Source of the DNA: Congeria kusceri
Taxonomy: Eukaryota; Mollusca; Bivalvia; Myida; Dreissenidae
NCBI GenBank assembly: GCA_027627225.1
Contig: CM051038.1
Span: 42,350,848 to 42,414,847 of the forward strand
Direction: 5' to 3'
Length of the DNA: 64,000 nt
This document shows, one piece after another, positions 23,289 through 34,879 of this stretch; the first letter of the stretch is position 1; each line of letters opens with the position of its first letter. The position numbers and the translations under genes were made by a program. The notes beneath the pieces were generated by a model. That model had not been told where the DNA came from. It was given only the letters and a program-made list of their open reading frames with translations, and did no database searches.

Positions 23289-23425
23289 AAGTAGTAGTAG
23301 TAGTAGTTGTAATAGTAGTCGTAGTAGTAGAAGTAATAATAGTAGTATTAATGGTAGTAGTAGTTATAGTAGTGGTAGTAATAGTAGTAGTAGTAGTAAT
23401 AGTTATAGTAGTAGTAGTAGTGCTT
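22880..23425. repeat. (AGT)n microsatellite, block 1
   Basis: Over 500 bases of AGT with scattered AAT, TGT and TAT variants. A phrase TTGTTGTTGTAGTAGTAATG at about 22950 resembles block 2 at about 24199. Confidence 0.95.
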
Positions 23426-24124
23426 GTTTAATACCACGCCGTATAGTTTTTTTAATGTGTAGCGATGTTTGCAATCAATTTTAAATCATTTCATATGTAA
23501 GATTTTGTTGTACAAATTACGCCTCGTTGTAATTTTGTCGAACGAGTTCAAAGATTACCATCTCGTATATTATTTACATGTAATTAATGCATATAAAAGA
23601 TGCAAATTATGATTTTGTTGTTTGTTCTTGAACCAAAAATCTTAAACGATTAACACCTTCAAACATTCGTGCAACTTGTGATAGGGTGCGATAAAACTGG
23701 AGCCTGTTTGTCACACTTAGCGTGTTGAGTAGGGGCATAGTACTGTAGATACCAGAATTGACATATTAAAAATACGATATCACTACCGGTATACACAATC
23801 TGGTAACCCATTATTTATGGCACATGGGTCTTTACCCAATAACGCTTATGTAACGGTCCACCACCTCCACTCTTTCATCTGCCAGGTTTTATGACCTTCA
23901 TCCGGTTGTAAAAATACATGTGCGATGGGTCACCGGATGAACGAAAACAGGTTAGAATTCTGCTAAAATACCACTTTCATATAGAATGTCCGAAAATTTA
24001 GATTCAATAAAATTATGGGTTAAAATCAGGATGTCCAAATATATATAGTGACAAAAAATAATTATTTTTGCTAAAAAAGAGGGTGTCCGAAAATGTATAG
24101 TGTCCGAAAACATAGAGCTTTTAC
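23426..24124. other. No gene seen; short motif GTGTCCGAAAA recurs at the right end
   Basis: AT-rich spacer between the AGT blocks. The motif [A/G]TGTCC[G/A]AAA appears at about 23986, 24031, 24081 and 24099, ending at the second microsatellite. A short hairpin (TCATCCGG ... CCGGATGA) lies at about 23898-23941. Confidence 0.5.
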
Positions 24125-24775
<651 letters not shown>

Positions 24776-24782
24776 GATTTTA

Positions 24783-24975
24783 GCGGTCCACAGCATTAGG
24801 CCATTCTGCTGACGAAGTCCATAGTACACGGGCGATAGCTCCAGTTATGCTTTCAATCATTTGTAAGTGATATTCAAAAGTTGAATATTTATTTGGTTTA
24901 TTATGGAAACCACACTGACTTAAAATTCCATCAAAAACAAAGGTTATGATTTCAACAACATATTGCTCCACCAAT
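24783..24975 (-). other. Possible exon fragment of unknown function
   Basis: The minus-strand frame of 64 codons has a protein-like composition (FDGILSQCGFHNKPNKYS, EYHLQMIESITGAIARVLW, SSAEWPNAVDR), unlike the low-complexity frames around it. I do not recognise the family. No convincing pyrimidine tract precedes it, and the frame stops eight bases before the AGT microsatellite. It may be a decayed exon or chance. Confidence 0.25.
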
Positions 24976-26223
24976 TAATTTCAGTGGTCAACGGCAACAA
25001 CAAGAACACAATACACTGGTTGTAATAGTTCATTATGTCGTGGTTACCACAGTCAAATGTATTTTTAAAGACACATGAATCATGACTTGTAAATTGTAAA
25101 TGCAACCATGTCTGATTGAATGGGATAATCAGCAATGCATCATTATGGCGAAAAATAATAATCGTGTTTTTCATTTTGGTCGAAAGTATATACGAGTAAG
25201 CTGCTGCGGTAAATATTTAATGTTCAATATTCATAAAAATGACGGTACTTTTTTCAGTGAATATAAATTATGGCAAATATTATATACAGCTTTATTTAGT
25301 GTTAATAACGAAACAGTTTATAATTCTACGTTATATCATTTTATGTGCGTGTTTTGCTTATGTAGCTGGAGTTTGAAACTAAATCATTCATTCTACAAAA
25401 TTGCTGCAAAACAGATAACGGAGAAGTTTGATAAAAGACAAGTCACCATTATCGTAAGTAGAAATTATAGTTTAAATGTCAATCAATTATTTTTGGTATT
25501 TACAGTAAAGCTGTAAATTACGGAATGTTGATTCCGCCAGTTCAATTGTGCTTTGTTCTTGACCGCTAAATTCAACGATCGACATGTTTAAGTAATTTAA
25601 GGATTCCGTAGTAAATACATCGTCACTTTTTACAACGGAGATTATGACTCCAAGAAACGGTTTTTAAATATATGTTGTAATAACCGGTGTGTCCATTCGT
25701 AGTGTAATTAAATGCAATATACATTGTGTGTAAATCGAGTACATAATTATCATTGAATACTTCAAACATTTACACATCCGTAAAATAAAAAAAAAAATAT
25801 AAAAAATATATTAATGTACAACCTAGCAAGTCAAAACACGCATGCCAGTATCTGATAAACATAATTAAGAAAACATTGACAGAGATTTTAGTCTGTTTTT
25901 GTTTAGAAGAAACTCTGCTATTGCATGTAAAAATTACCTGGCGCTGTACTGAACTTATCAACGGGGTACAAGATGAAATCGATGACTGAGAATACAAAGG
26001 TTGACAAGGTATGTAGTATACAACATATTTTAAAAGAGACAAGTAAATGTACTTGTTTGCATTAAAATGTTAAACCACTTTGAATTCCAGAAGATATGTA
26101 TTATGTTCCTTACAACATTTCATCGGCAAAATGATGTACATTTTCTTAAGTTTTTGACTTAAAATAGAATGATATTTCTCACCGCTCTACCTAGAAAATT
26201 GATTTGGAAAACGTTGATATATT
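24976..26223. other. No gene seen
   Basis: A 138-codon plus frame (25100-25516) has an even, unremarkable composition, no domain recognised and no splice or promoter context. It is not called. Confidence 0.4.
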
Positions 26224-26510
26224 TTGGGAATCGAGCTTCCAGATGTTCTTGATTTAAATGTCGGTGGTGAACTCTTCACCAGAAAATTATCAACTCTCAC
26301 CAAACACCCAGACAGTATGCTAGCCTCCATGTTCAGCGGACTACACCGGAAGGACAAAGACAAAAAATGGTCGATACGTGATCGTATCTTCGGTTCGGAA
26401 CAATGACACCTAGCGACAGTGGCTGAAGCGGCGCAAAAGTATTCGGAACACTTCGGATTGAAGGAGCTGTCGACGATCCTCTGTTATTTCTAACATATCA
26501 AGCTGAGTGT
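26224..26510 (+). pseudogene. BTB/T1 (KCTD-type) domain fragment, decayed
   Basis: The plus frame 26224-26406 reads LPDVLDLNVGGELFTRKLST and LTKHPDSMLASMFSGLHR, the start of a K-channel tetramerisation (T1/BTB) domain as in KCTD proteins. These usually act as cullin-3 adaptors. After KDKDKKW the expected FIDRDG block is scrambled and a TGA follows at 26404. Another frame then gives VAEAAQKYSEHFGLKEL (about 26418-26468), which resembles the later part of the same domain. There is no start codon and no clear splice acceptor, and about half of the domain is damaged. This is best read as a pseudogene fragment. Confidence 0.6.
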
Positions 26511-29033
26511 TCATGTCAGGGAAAGGCAGTAACGTCATCCTGAGTATCTCACATTGGCCGAAAGAAGTTATTGGTTAGCTAGGATAGCTTTTTACATGGG
26601 TACTGTAAAGTGTTTGTATTTCTCAAAACTGTTATAATGTGTCAACACGTACAATATACAAAATATATTCTGAGCGCTGTCGCAGAAAATTTGCACAAAC
26701 ATTGTAGTTTTAAATTATGTTTTGACTTCCGTTTTCAATTTCGAATATTTCAAGATATTTTTCTTAAATGCCAACCACCTACAGGCGCTAGGTTGCGGAC
26801 ATGATGAACGTTATCATACCATTAAACGGTGTGAGGATGTAGGGTTCTTCTTGATTTGCAAGGACCATGTCCTCCCAAAATTCGATGCAATAGAGGTCGG
26901 AATATGTCAAAGCGAACCCGGTTTAGATAAGTTACCATAATGAATTAATGGATTAAATTTAAAGCCGGCTTGGATTAAGAAAATCACATTTCTAGGTTTA
27001 TGAACAGTAGAAGTAGCACAGTAATAGTTGTTGTAATAGCAGTAGCAGTTTTTGTAGTAGCAGTAGCAAAGCAGGAGTAGTAGTAGTATTTATTGGTGCT
27101 GTTGTTATTTCATTTATTTGACATGGATGTATATACAATTTAAATTAGAACGCTTTTCACATCCGAAATGTGTGAAACAATGCCTTTTAACAGATACAAG
27201 AACAAAAAAAAAGGCACAACCGAGTTCTTTGTTGATAATAACAATTGATAAGGTACTGTTAATGTTTATTATTTAGTTTTTTATCTATTGTTTTGAGATC
27301 AATTGCAAAAACTACTGATAAATATAGATCATCATAATAAGGCATAACTGTCTTAATATTGTTGCATTATATAAATAAAGTACAATTTTTATACAATGTC
27401 TGTGCTTCCTGTTAGCTAAGTCTCTCAGATAAACTTCTCTATATTCAACACTAACACTATATTTCTATCAGTTATTATTGTTTACATTTATTGATGCGTA
27501 TTTTAATGTAACTTTACAAATACATTACTATGTAAAACAAAGGTTTAAAAAAAAACAGAATTTGCACATCGTGTTTGTCATCATCATCCTTGGTAGCGAT
27601 AAACACCACCGAGTTTCTTCAAATATTTGGAGACCTCTGTACCTTAACAGTGTTCATTCTTAAGCAATATAATTTATCTGCAAACATGACAACAAAATCA
27701 ATACACAATAATCAATTATATTATATCCGAATCGATCGGATAACCACCCATCGTATAAAACTTTAGCTTTATCCGATCGCTATTTTTAGCACACGTTTAT
27801 TCGATCGTTATTTTTAGAACGCTATGTATTTCAATGAGAAATCATACCAAATGGATTCATTTTGTAGTCAACAAAAAAATAACAGTGTTAAATCGGTGTC
27901 AAATGGATTTCGATGATAGACTCTTATTGTCCCTTTTAATTTAATTTATCATTATACGTACCATTCGAACGTTATTTGACAAATATTGCTTATTACTATT
28001 TTGATGTTCTAAAAACGGTTATATCGATAAATATTAGCCGCATTTAATCAGTGTGTTTTGTACTATAACGTAACCTACATTCACTCCAGCCTATTATCTT
28101 AGCAGCTAGAAACTGTCTACCTTATTTTTAATTGAAAATGTGTTATTCTTACTACTGCACTCGTATCACGAACGGCCATTTATTTGTTGTCAAGACGTAC
28201 TCAGACGTTTCATTACCCCGTGGATACAGAATATAACCATAAAGCCTATGTCACACTGTCACAATTTTGGCTACGATTGCCCACGATTTGGAAAATCTTG
28301 GTAAAGCGTGAAAAAGCGTCAACAACGGCATACGTGACGGCATCTGTGTGAATCTTGATCAATACAAGATCGATTATCGACCTCACATAATTTGTTCATG
28401 ATCGCTAATCGACCACATGCAAGCGTTCTGGAGCACAACGCAATCCTTGTACTAAAAATCAAATGTTATCGATCAGTTACACAATCGTTACCGGGCATAG
28501 TAAAATATGTTCGGGAGTGTAGAAATGGCTACTTCATACGTGCAAAACCCAACTGATGCCCACATTAATTTTATCATCAGCACCTAGCACCTGACACGAC
28601 GACAACTCCTTCTACCTTCATGTTCTCAGACAACATGAATGTTAACTACTAGTAAATCTTCATAGTTTAATTAGAACAATTATCATTGCCCGAATATTTT
28701 ACTTCCTCCAACAACCACTGCGCTATTATGTCGACCTGCTCCGTAAGATACAGAGATCGAATATGGATCGTGTACGGGCCATGTATACGGATTATTGTCG
28801 TGAGGGGTCGTGTGCTGGGTCACGTACACGCACATAACTCTATTCTAACATTTAAAAATTATTTACAACAACTGTTGTTCCACATCAGGGTGGATAATGT
28901 ATATCAAACAATTCTAAAAAACTGTAGTAGGAGACAATTTTAAGCATTGCCGTCACTATGTCTCTAACGATGAGTATTTCAAATTGTATTTCAGGAACAT
29001 AACAACTGATTCTGATATTATTATAACGTACTA
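26511..29033. other. No gene seen; degenerate AGT repeat at about 26998-27095
   Basis: A short imperfect AGT/AGC tract lies at 26998-27095. A 72-codon frame ends at 26940 and contains a CTACAG-like acceptor at about 26785, but no family was recognised. The block 28245-28480 (CCTATGTCACACTGTCACAA at its left end) looks repeat-like, but no partner arm was found. Confidence 0.4.
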
Positions 29034-29857
29034 CAGTAGAACCTGTCTAAACCGAACAACGTCGGGACCGGTCGGTTTTCAGAGGTGTTCGGTTTACCCA
29101 GGTTTTATATGTCATTTTCTTTTAAAAAATGCACGTTCTATTATATAAGTTTATTCGAGCATGTAATAAGACAACACAACATGATAAAGTTTACATTTGT
29201 ATAATTGTAGTTTTTCTTTTTTTTGCAAGTAAGCATGTGTATTTGTACATACAACTACAATCAAATAATCAATCAAACAAGTTCGTGAATGTAATTAACA
29301 TACAACTTTTTTACATCTGTGTAAAGAAATCACCGATTGTTGACTGCTTTGATTAGTTTAAAAATATATATTCTAGCTTGATTATATCGCAAGCCGAAAG
29401 CTTAAAGAGATCAGTGCCATAATTTAATATATGTATAAATAAACTGCATAATTTTGAAACATTTTATAGTGTAAATTTCAACATAAAAAACTACCGAATA
29501 ATCTTTTTTTCACAAGTTTACTATTTTTGTCTTTTTGTTTTGTATGTACCAACTTGCTGATCGCTAATTGCACCACTGCCCACGGCGAATATGCCCTTTG
29601 TGTGTACTTGTGTCACCAATTATCGGGTTCACGCTTCGGGTGACACATAAAAGTATACAGGATACAGCGTTCGGGTTATTCAGGTTTTTTAAAATTCAAT
29701 GAGATCAAATTTGTTAACAAATCGCTTGGTATTCGGTTTGGACAGGGTTCGGTTTATTAAGGTATTTCTATGTATAAACAAATCGGGACCGACACAGCCG
29801 TACGGTTTTGACAGGGATTCCGTTTTCACAGGGTTCGGTTTGGACAGGTTTCACTTT
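29034..29857. mobile_element. pogo/Tigger-like non-autonomous element with about 25-bp TIRs
   Basis: The left end reads CAGTAGAACCTGTCTAAACC preceded by TA. The right end, as reverse complement, reads AAGTGAAACCTGTCCAAACC followed by TA-rich sequence. Further copies of GTTCGGTTT-GACAGG and CGGGACCG lie just inside both ends. Ends starting CAGT-GAACC with TA target duplication are typical of the pogo/Tigger branch of Tc1-mariner. The 824-base body has no transposase frame. Confidence 0.7.
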
Positions 29858-30347
29858 ACTATAATATGAACTATATTTTACTAGCAAAATAAATATTTTC
29901 GCAAAACAAACATATCAAACCTACACATGTATACACAAATACATACACAGTGCAATTTTGAAATTAAACAATAAAAAATAATCAATATGAATATACTTTC
30001 AATAAATTGCGTTTTGGACAATGATAACGCATCTTAATTATATAAATAAACACTAAAAGGTATAGTTTAAAAAAGACTACAAATAGGAGCCAATTGACCA
30101 ATATTTGTAGGACTCCATTGATGACGTCTCTAAGATGACGTTCAACGTTCGAGCTGTTGTACTTACTCGATATAGAATGTAAGTGTTGATTGTTATACCG
30201 GAAATTTCAAAACATTTTTCTTGTTGACAAAACGTAAATTATAATAATTCATTTCTAAAAAATGATTTCAAACACGGCAAAGTTCAAATTCTACTGTGAA
30301 TACGCATGGTTTCTTGAGTCAGAGGTTCTTCTGAAGCTTCTAAACGC
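29858..30347. other. No gene seen; probable 3' flank of the Mab-21-like gene
   Basis: AT-rich sequence directly downstream of the minus-strand stop codon at 30348-30350. Confidence 0.4.
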
Positions 30348-32480
30348 TTAGTATCCAGGTTCAGATGACACGGCCATTACTCTCTTGAGGTGCCAGTTGG
30401 CCGCGTTATTTCTAGGTTTGTTACGAATAGAAAGCGAGTACAGAAATAGAGCTCCATTTAATTCACCACTCATCTCAAAACAATGTCCCATAAGATTAAG
30501 CGCAGTGTCTACATGGTACAAGTCGTCAGGATTCTGAGTAATGTAGTCTTGTAATGCCAACACAGCACCCACTTGTCGAGATTGGTCACCGAGTCCGCCG
30601 TACGTGAGATACTGCATATAATACAGGAACACTGGAGCGTCTACACAGACTATTCTGGTCCAATCACGTTGTACAATATAACGTTCGTTTATTTCCGATT
30701 CAATTCCCGTTCTGTTCATTTCATATAACAATGCTGGAGGCACACAATATGCTTCATGCCTAAGAAAGTGCACACACATTTCGGTATTGTTTTCATTTAG
30801 CGAATGGTCTCCACTTGTGTAGACTGCAAAAGTATGTAGAAGTTTGTCTCTAGTGCGTTTTTTATCACATGAGCAAATTGCTCGTAATGTCTGTTCTTTG
30901 AAGCGTCTTTCCACATCGCGTAGAAGGAGGTTTGCCGAATATAAATGTCCTGTGCAATAAAATATGGACGCCAGTTTCAAACGGTTTGAAGCTGCATCCG
31001 TTTTCATTGAGTATTTAAAAATTTCCAGGACATGTTGATTGATAGATTTACGATTTCGGATGCACATCGCCGCTATCACAGACGCTTGGAATGAAAATAA
31101 TGATCTTGACATTACTTCAGCTACCTTCTTTTGTAAATCATTACCGTTAAGACAATAATTTGCACTGTCCCGTTGCAATCGTTGAAGATAATGCAAACAA
31201 TTATCGCTTGAACGTTCTAAGAAGTCAGTGACGAGAGTGTGAATACTCGAATGTAGTACCGTAATTCTGTCAAACTCAAGTTTTCTACGAATGCATATAT
31301 GCATTATGTAAGGTACTAGTTCATGCTTGCATCGCATATGGTCAGTGTTCTGTGAACGCAACTTCATACCGACATTATCAATGTTTATTTCGCTTAATCC
31401 TTGTAGGTTGTTTTCTATAAGTGATGAAAGAAACGTATGTAACTTGTGACGCTGAATAACAGACAGTTTACCGTCAAAAAAATTAACACCTCTTATTGCA
31501 TAATGAGGGCATATACCACTTTTGAGCCATCTACGTAGAAATGTGCAAACACAGTTTAATTAGCAATTGTAAATTGCGTTCATGCCAAAGATTCGTGTGT
31601 GTTCTTTCAATTGTATAAAATAAAACAGTCTTGCAATGAAAACTCGTGATTCCGTCTTCTACTACGTTGCATAAAAGGGACTTCTTTATCATTTTCAGTA
31701 ATACATAACATTTAAGTTGAGTAATATTTAAACTGAACATCAGTTTTCTCTCGATGAGGTTTGGCGACAGCCTCCATTCGATATGTTTTGTGTCGCTGAA
31801 CCAATGCCCGACAGGCACTAGGAAGCACATGCATGTTTTAGCGTCGTCAAGCAATTCCTGTGTTGGCCAGTGGCCAGGTCTATGTCTGTTTATCCATTCC
31901 TTCACTTCAGGCATTAAATGTGTTACGCTTAGTGCATGCACAACGTCATATTCTTCCGACCAACTAGTGGAAGGACCTGCAGTGTGTGCAGTACCAACAA
32001 GTTGTAATGAATGTTCTATCGCAATATCCCTCCAACTGTCTGTGTTTAGTAATATTCTGCCGCTTTTATCGCGCACGTCATGCCATTTATTACACGCGTT
32101 TCTGGTTCTGGTGAAAGTCTTTTAATAACCTGGAGAAGGTACTGCTGTGGGGGTAAATCCGGATCCTTCAGCATCATCATTGTTATCAGTCCACGCCTCC
32201 ATGCTGCCAGTTCTGAAATCACATGCACTTTTGAATAATACCTGAGCATGTCTGTGTCGGACTGGAGTCCGGGCGTTGTGGTCCCTTCCGACTGACTGCC
32301 AAAATAGAACCAATTGCCAGATTTTTTTTGGAGCACAGTTACCATATTAAAACACGTCTCTTCTAACAAAAATGAATTTCTTCTTGCCATTACAATATCA
32401 TCAGTCATCCCGGCATGTTCAAGGGCAGAGGAGAGTCGCGTGGACCAGGTTGTGTAAAACTCGGGAGCGCAATAATCACT
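30348..32480 (-). pseudogene. Mab-21/cGAS-like receptor (cGLR) family gene, two frameshifts
   Basis: Minus-strand terminal exon. A TTTTTATTATAG acceptor at 32481-32482 opens a frame running to about 32080, with FYTTWSTRLSSALEHAG, then FGSQSEGTTTPGLQSDTDML. This is the nucleotidyltransferase GS motif plus D-x-D (Asp at about 32252-32260). A one-base shift near 32085 leads to the frame with WSEEYDVVHAL (third acidic residue, about 31947), EVKEWINRHRPGHWP, and the Mab-21 block WRLSPNLIERKLMFSLN, then TSFHCKTVLFYTIERTH. A second shift near 31545 leads to CTFLRRWLKSGICPHYAI and a helical C-terminus ending in TAA at 30348. cGLRs make cyclic nucleotide signals on sensing nucleic acid, and bivalves carry many copies. 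The catalytic residues remain, so the gene decayed recently or the shifts are assembly errors. A TIR transposon lies 50 bases upstream of the acceptor. Confidence 0.75.
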
Positions 32481-32531
32481 CTATAATAAAAACAAACAAC
32501 ACTAATGCAGCCGCAGTATTACGTTTACATA

Positions 32532-33436
32532 TAGTACGGCTCGGGCGTTTGCCTTTTCCGCAGTGTCGCCGCGGACGATTTTAATCCAGCGCGGACAATA
32601 GCGGGGTTTCTTTTTTCTACCGCGTCAAAATCACCGAGACCGATCGCAATGACAGAAACCCTCGCGTTCACCCCGACCCTCTTATCTCGTCTTATCTTAC
32701 CGTGGACCGCCGCGGACAATAGCGGCAATTTTGATATCGATCGCGGCGTTTATGACTACTTTCTTATCGCCTTATTTGTTTCAGGCATATTTAACAAGTT
32801 TTTGCATTTAATGTGTACTTTTAAGCCCAGGCAAACTTATTTTTGTTAATAAACATCATTGTTTAATATTCTTTTTAAACCATGTCGTATATCAAAAGAA
32901 CCATATTAATATAACAAAGAAACATTTGATAGGTATTATTATTATTATTATTATTATTAGAAGTTTAATAATAATAATAATAATAATACTAATAATACTA
33001 CTACTACTAATTATTAGTATTATTGCTGTTATTATTAAAATTATTATTATTTAATATTATTATCATCATTTGTATTTGATACCTTAATTTTGTTTACAAA
33101 ATAGTCAGCCAACAAAATGCAACATACGCTATTGTGCCAGAGATTTATATTAATGTGCCAGAGTTTTATATTAATGTACATATACATGTTAACCCGTAAA
33201 CTTTATAAACAACACAATTTAAATTCCAAATATGCTGTAGATCGTAACGATAAGATCGCGGTGTCACCGCGAGTCGCAGTGTCTACCTCCTGCTGAGTTT
33301 CTTCGGCGATAAAGTTTTCATCACCGCGTTCGGTCACGCTCACCCTCGTCGACCGCGTTCCGCGGCGATTTCGAGTCGATAAGAGTCCGTGGCGACACTG
33401 TGGAAAAAACACAAATACCGCGCGAGCCGTACTGTG
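32532..33436. mobile_element. Non-autonomous DNA transposon with about 45-bp imperfect TIRs
   Basis: The left arm reads AGTACGGCTCGGGCG then TTTTCCGCAGTGTCGCCG. The right arm, as reverse complement, reads AGTACGGCTCGCGCGG then TTTTCCACAGTGTCGCCACG. Both subterminal regions are GC-rich (CGCGG, GATCGCG, CGATCG), unlike the AT-rich surroundings. An ATT/AAT microsatellite (32935-33060) lies inside. No transposase frame is seen. The total is about 905 bases. Confidence 0.7.
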
Positions 33437-34054
33437 GTATAACATCTTAGGAATTTAGCAGCGGTATACTCCAAAGTACGAACACAAACTGCGTCACAAT
33501 TACTATATTTCGCCTACATATTCGTATTTCAATTTGTTGTTAAAGATTGCGAAGCAATGCAATGCTGAATATTTATCTATTTGATTATTTGCTTATTTAA
33601 GCACTTCAAAACGGGTTTCAGTAAATAACATACGTGAAAATAAATCAAACTTACCATAATTGCAATATATCTATCTGCTGACTGTTAAGGTGCAGTTACT
33701 ATCCTGACCTGCTATTTTAATTTATGTAGTAACATTTAAATATTTCACATGGTGTCATACTAAAGTTAGTCATGCTATTACACAATAAAGAGTACTGTAA
33801 TGCACTTAAATACTTTTAAATTAACTGTTTACACTTCACAGTCAGCTGCCAGCAGTTATCATTGATGCATTTTAATTCTCCAGTCAGCTCATTGTACGAC
33901 CCAGTACAAGTTATCTATTCTTTGTTATCAATAAATTATCTCAGTTGTATCTATATTATTCACGATTTCGACATTATCAAATAACGCGCATAACGAGAGC
34001 TGGTGAAAGTGAAATGTCAAGTACTGTTTGAGTGTAATTACAATGGGCTAGAAA
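33437..34054. other. No gene seen
   Basis: AT-rich sequence; nothing recognised. Confidence 0.4.
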
Positions 34055-34400
34055 GACTTTTGCTGTGCTTAAGGTTGCTCTCATGAACGTTCACAGGGTG
34101 CAGTTTGCAAATTCCACATATTTCCTAAAGACCCAACAACAAGATAAGCATGGTTGTCTAAAATCTAGAGTGGTAAAAGTGATAGCAAATGGAAAATCAG
34201 TTACGAAACCATGGTTACCAAGCAAATCTTCAAAGTTCTGCAGCTGTCACGTTTTGAAACCCCACCCACCAAGTCAAGGAAGATTTGTTTTATTCCTTCA
34301 ATAGTTAAGCACCGACCAGCCAACACCAAACCAAGCAGAAAACCACCTAATGAAAGACAGTCTGGTCTGCAGGAGAGAAGCATAAGAAGACCTCTGTCTA
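34055..34400 (+). pseudogene. THAP zinc-finger domain remnant
   Basis: Read across three plus frames, the pieces of a C2CH THAP domain are visible. The first is C-C-A-stop-GCSHERSQGAVCKFHIFPKD at about 34060-34120. Next come WLSKI and GKSDSKWKISYET (about 34152-34210). Then comes WLPSKSSKFCSCHV (about 34212-34250), holding the C-x2-H pair, followed by ETPPTKSRKICFIPS. Stop codons and frame changes separate the pieces, so it is dead. THAP domains bind DNA and occur in host regulators and in P-element-type transposases; which one this came from cannot be told. Confidence 0.6.
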
Positions 34401-34688
34401 CAGCTATTCCATTAGTATGTATCTCAATAAAATTCACTAGGCAAAGCTGTGTAATGTAACAGTGCCAAGAATAATTATTAAAAAAAACATCGATATTTAA
34501 ATTGTAATTTATTTGTGTACACTTCTTAACTTCTCCTTGACACTGTTGACATTATGATTATCAAAAGAGAATTTCTCAAATTGTACTGTTTTCACACCGG
34601 CTTTGTGGGTTAGCTAAATTCTTCCCGCTTACTTACAAGGTCGGGTTAGTGAAATATACTTGAAAATATAATTTGTATTATATTGACA

Positions 34689-34821
34689 GCATTGGGCAAG
34701 AAGATAATAAATCATTTCGAAATAACAATATAATATATATATTCAGGTCAACAATTAAATAACATGACTAGTTTTTATATTGTTATTTCGAAATGATTTA
34801 TTCTCTTCTTGCCCAACAGTG
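34689..34821. repeat. Fold-back hairpin element, about 45-bp arms
   Basis: The left arm is TTGGGCAAGAAGATAATAAA then TCATTTCGAAATAACAATAT. The right arm is its reverse complement with one or two changes. A loop of about 40 bases separates them. There is no coding potential. Confidence 0.85.
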
Positions 34822-34879
34822 TCCGAATTTAGCTTATAAAAATGAAATATTTTAAAGTTTGGTTCTTATTTTGAACATT

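Noticed and set aside
25100..25516. 138-codon plus frame
   Set aside because: No recognisable motif, no promoter or splice signals, and composition like the surrounding AT-rich DNA.
28245..28480. MITE starting CCTATGTCACACTGTCAC
   Set aside because: It looks repeat-like, but no matching inverted arm could be found nearby.
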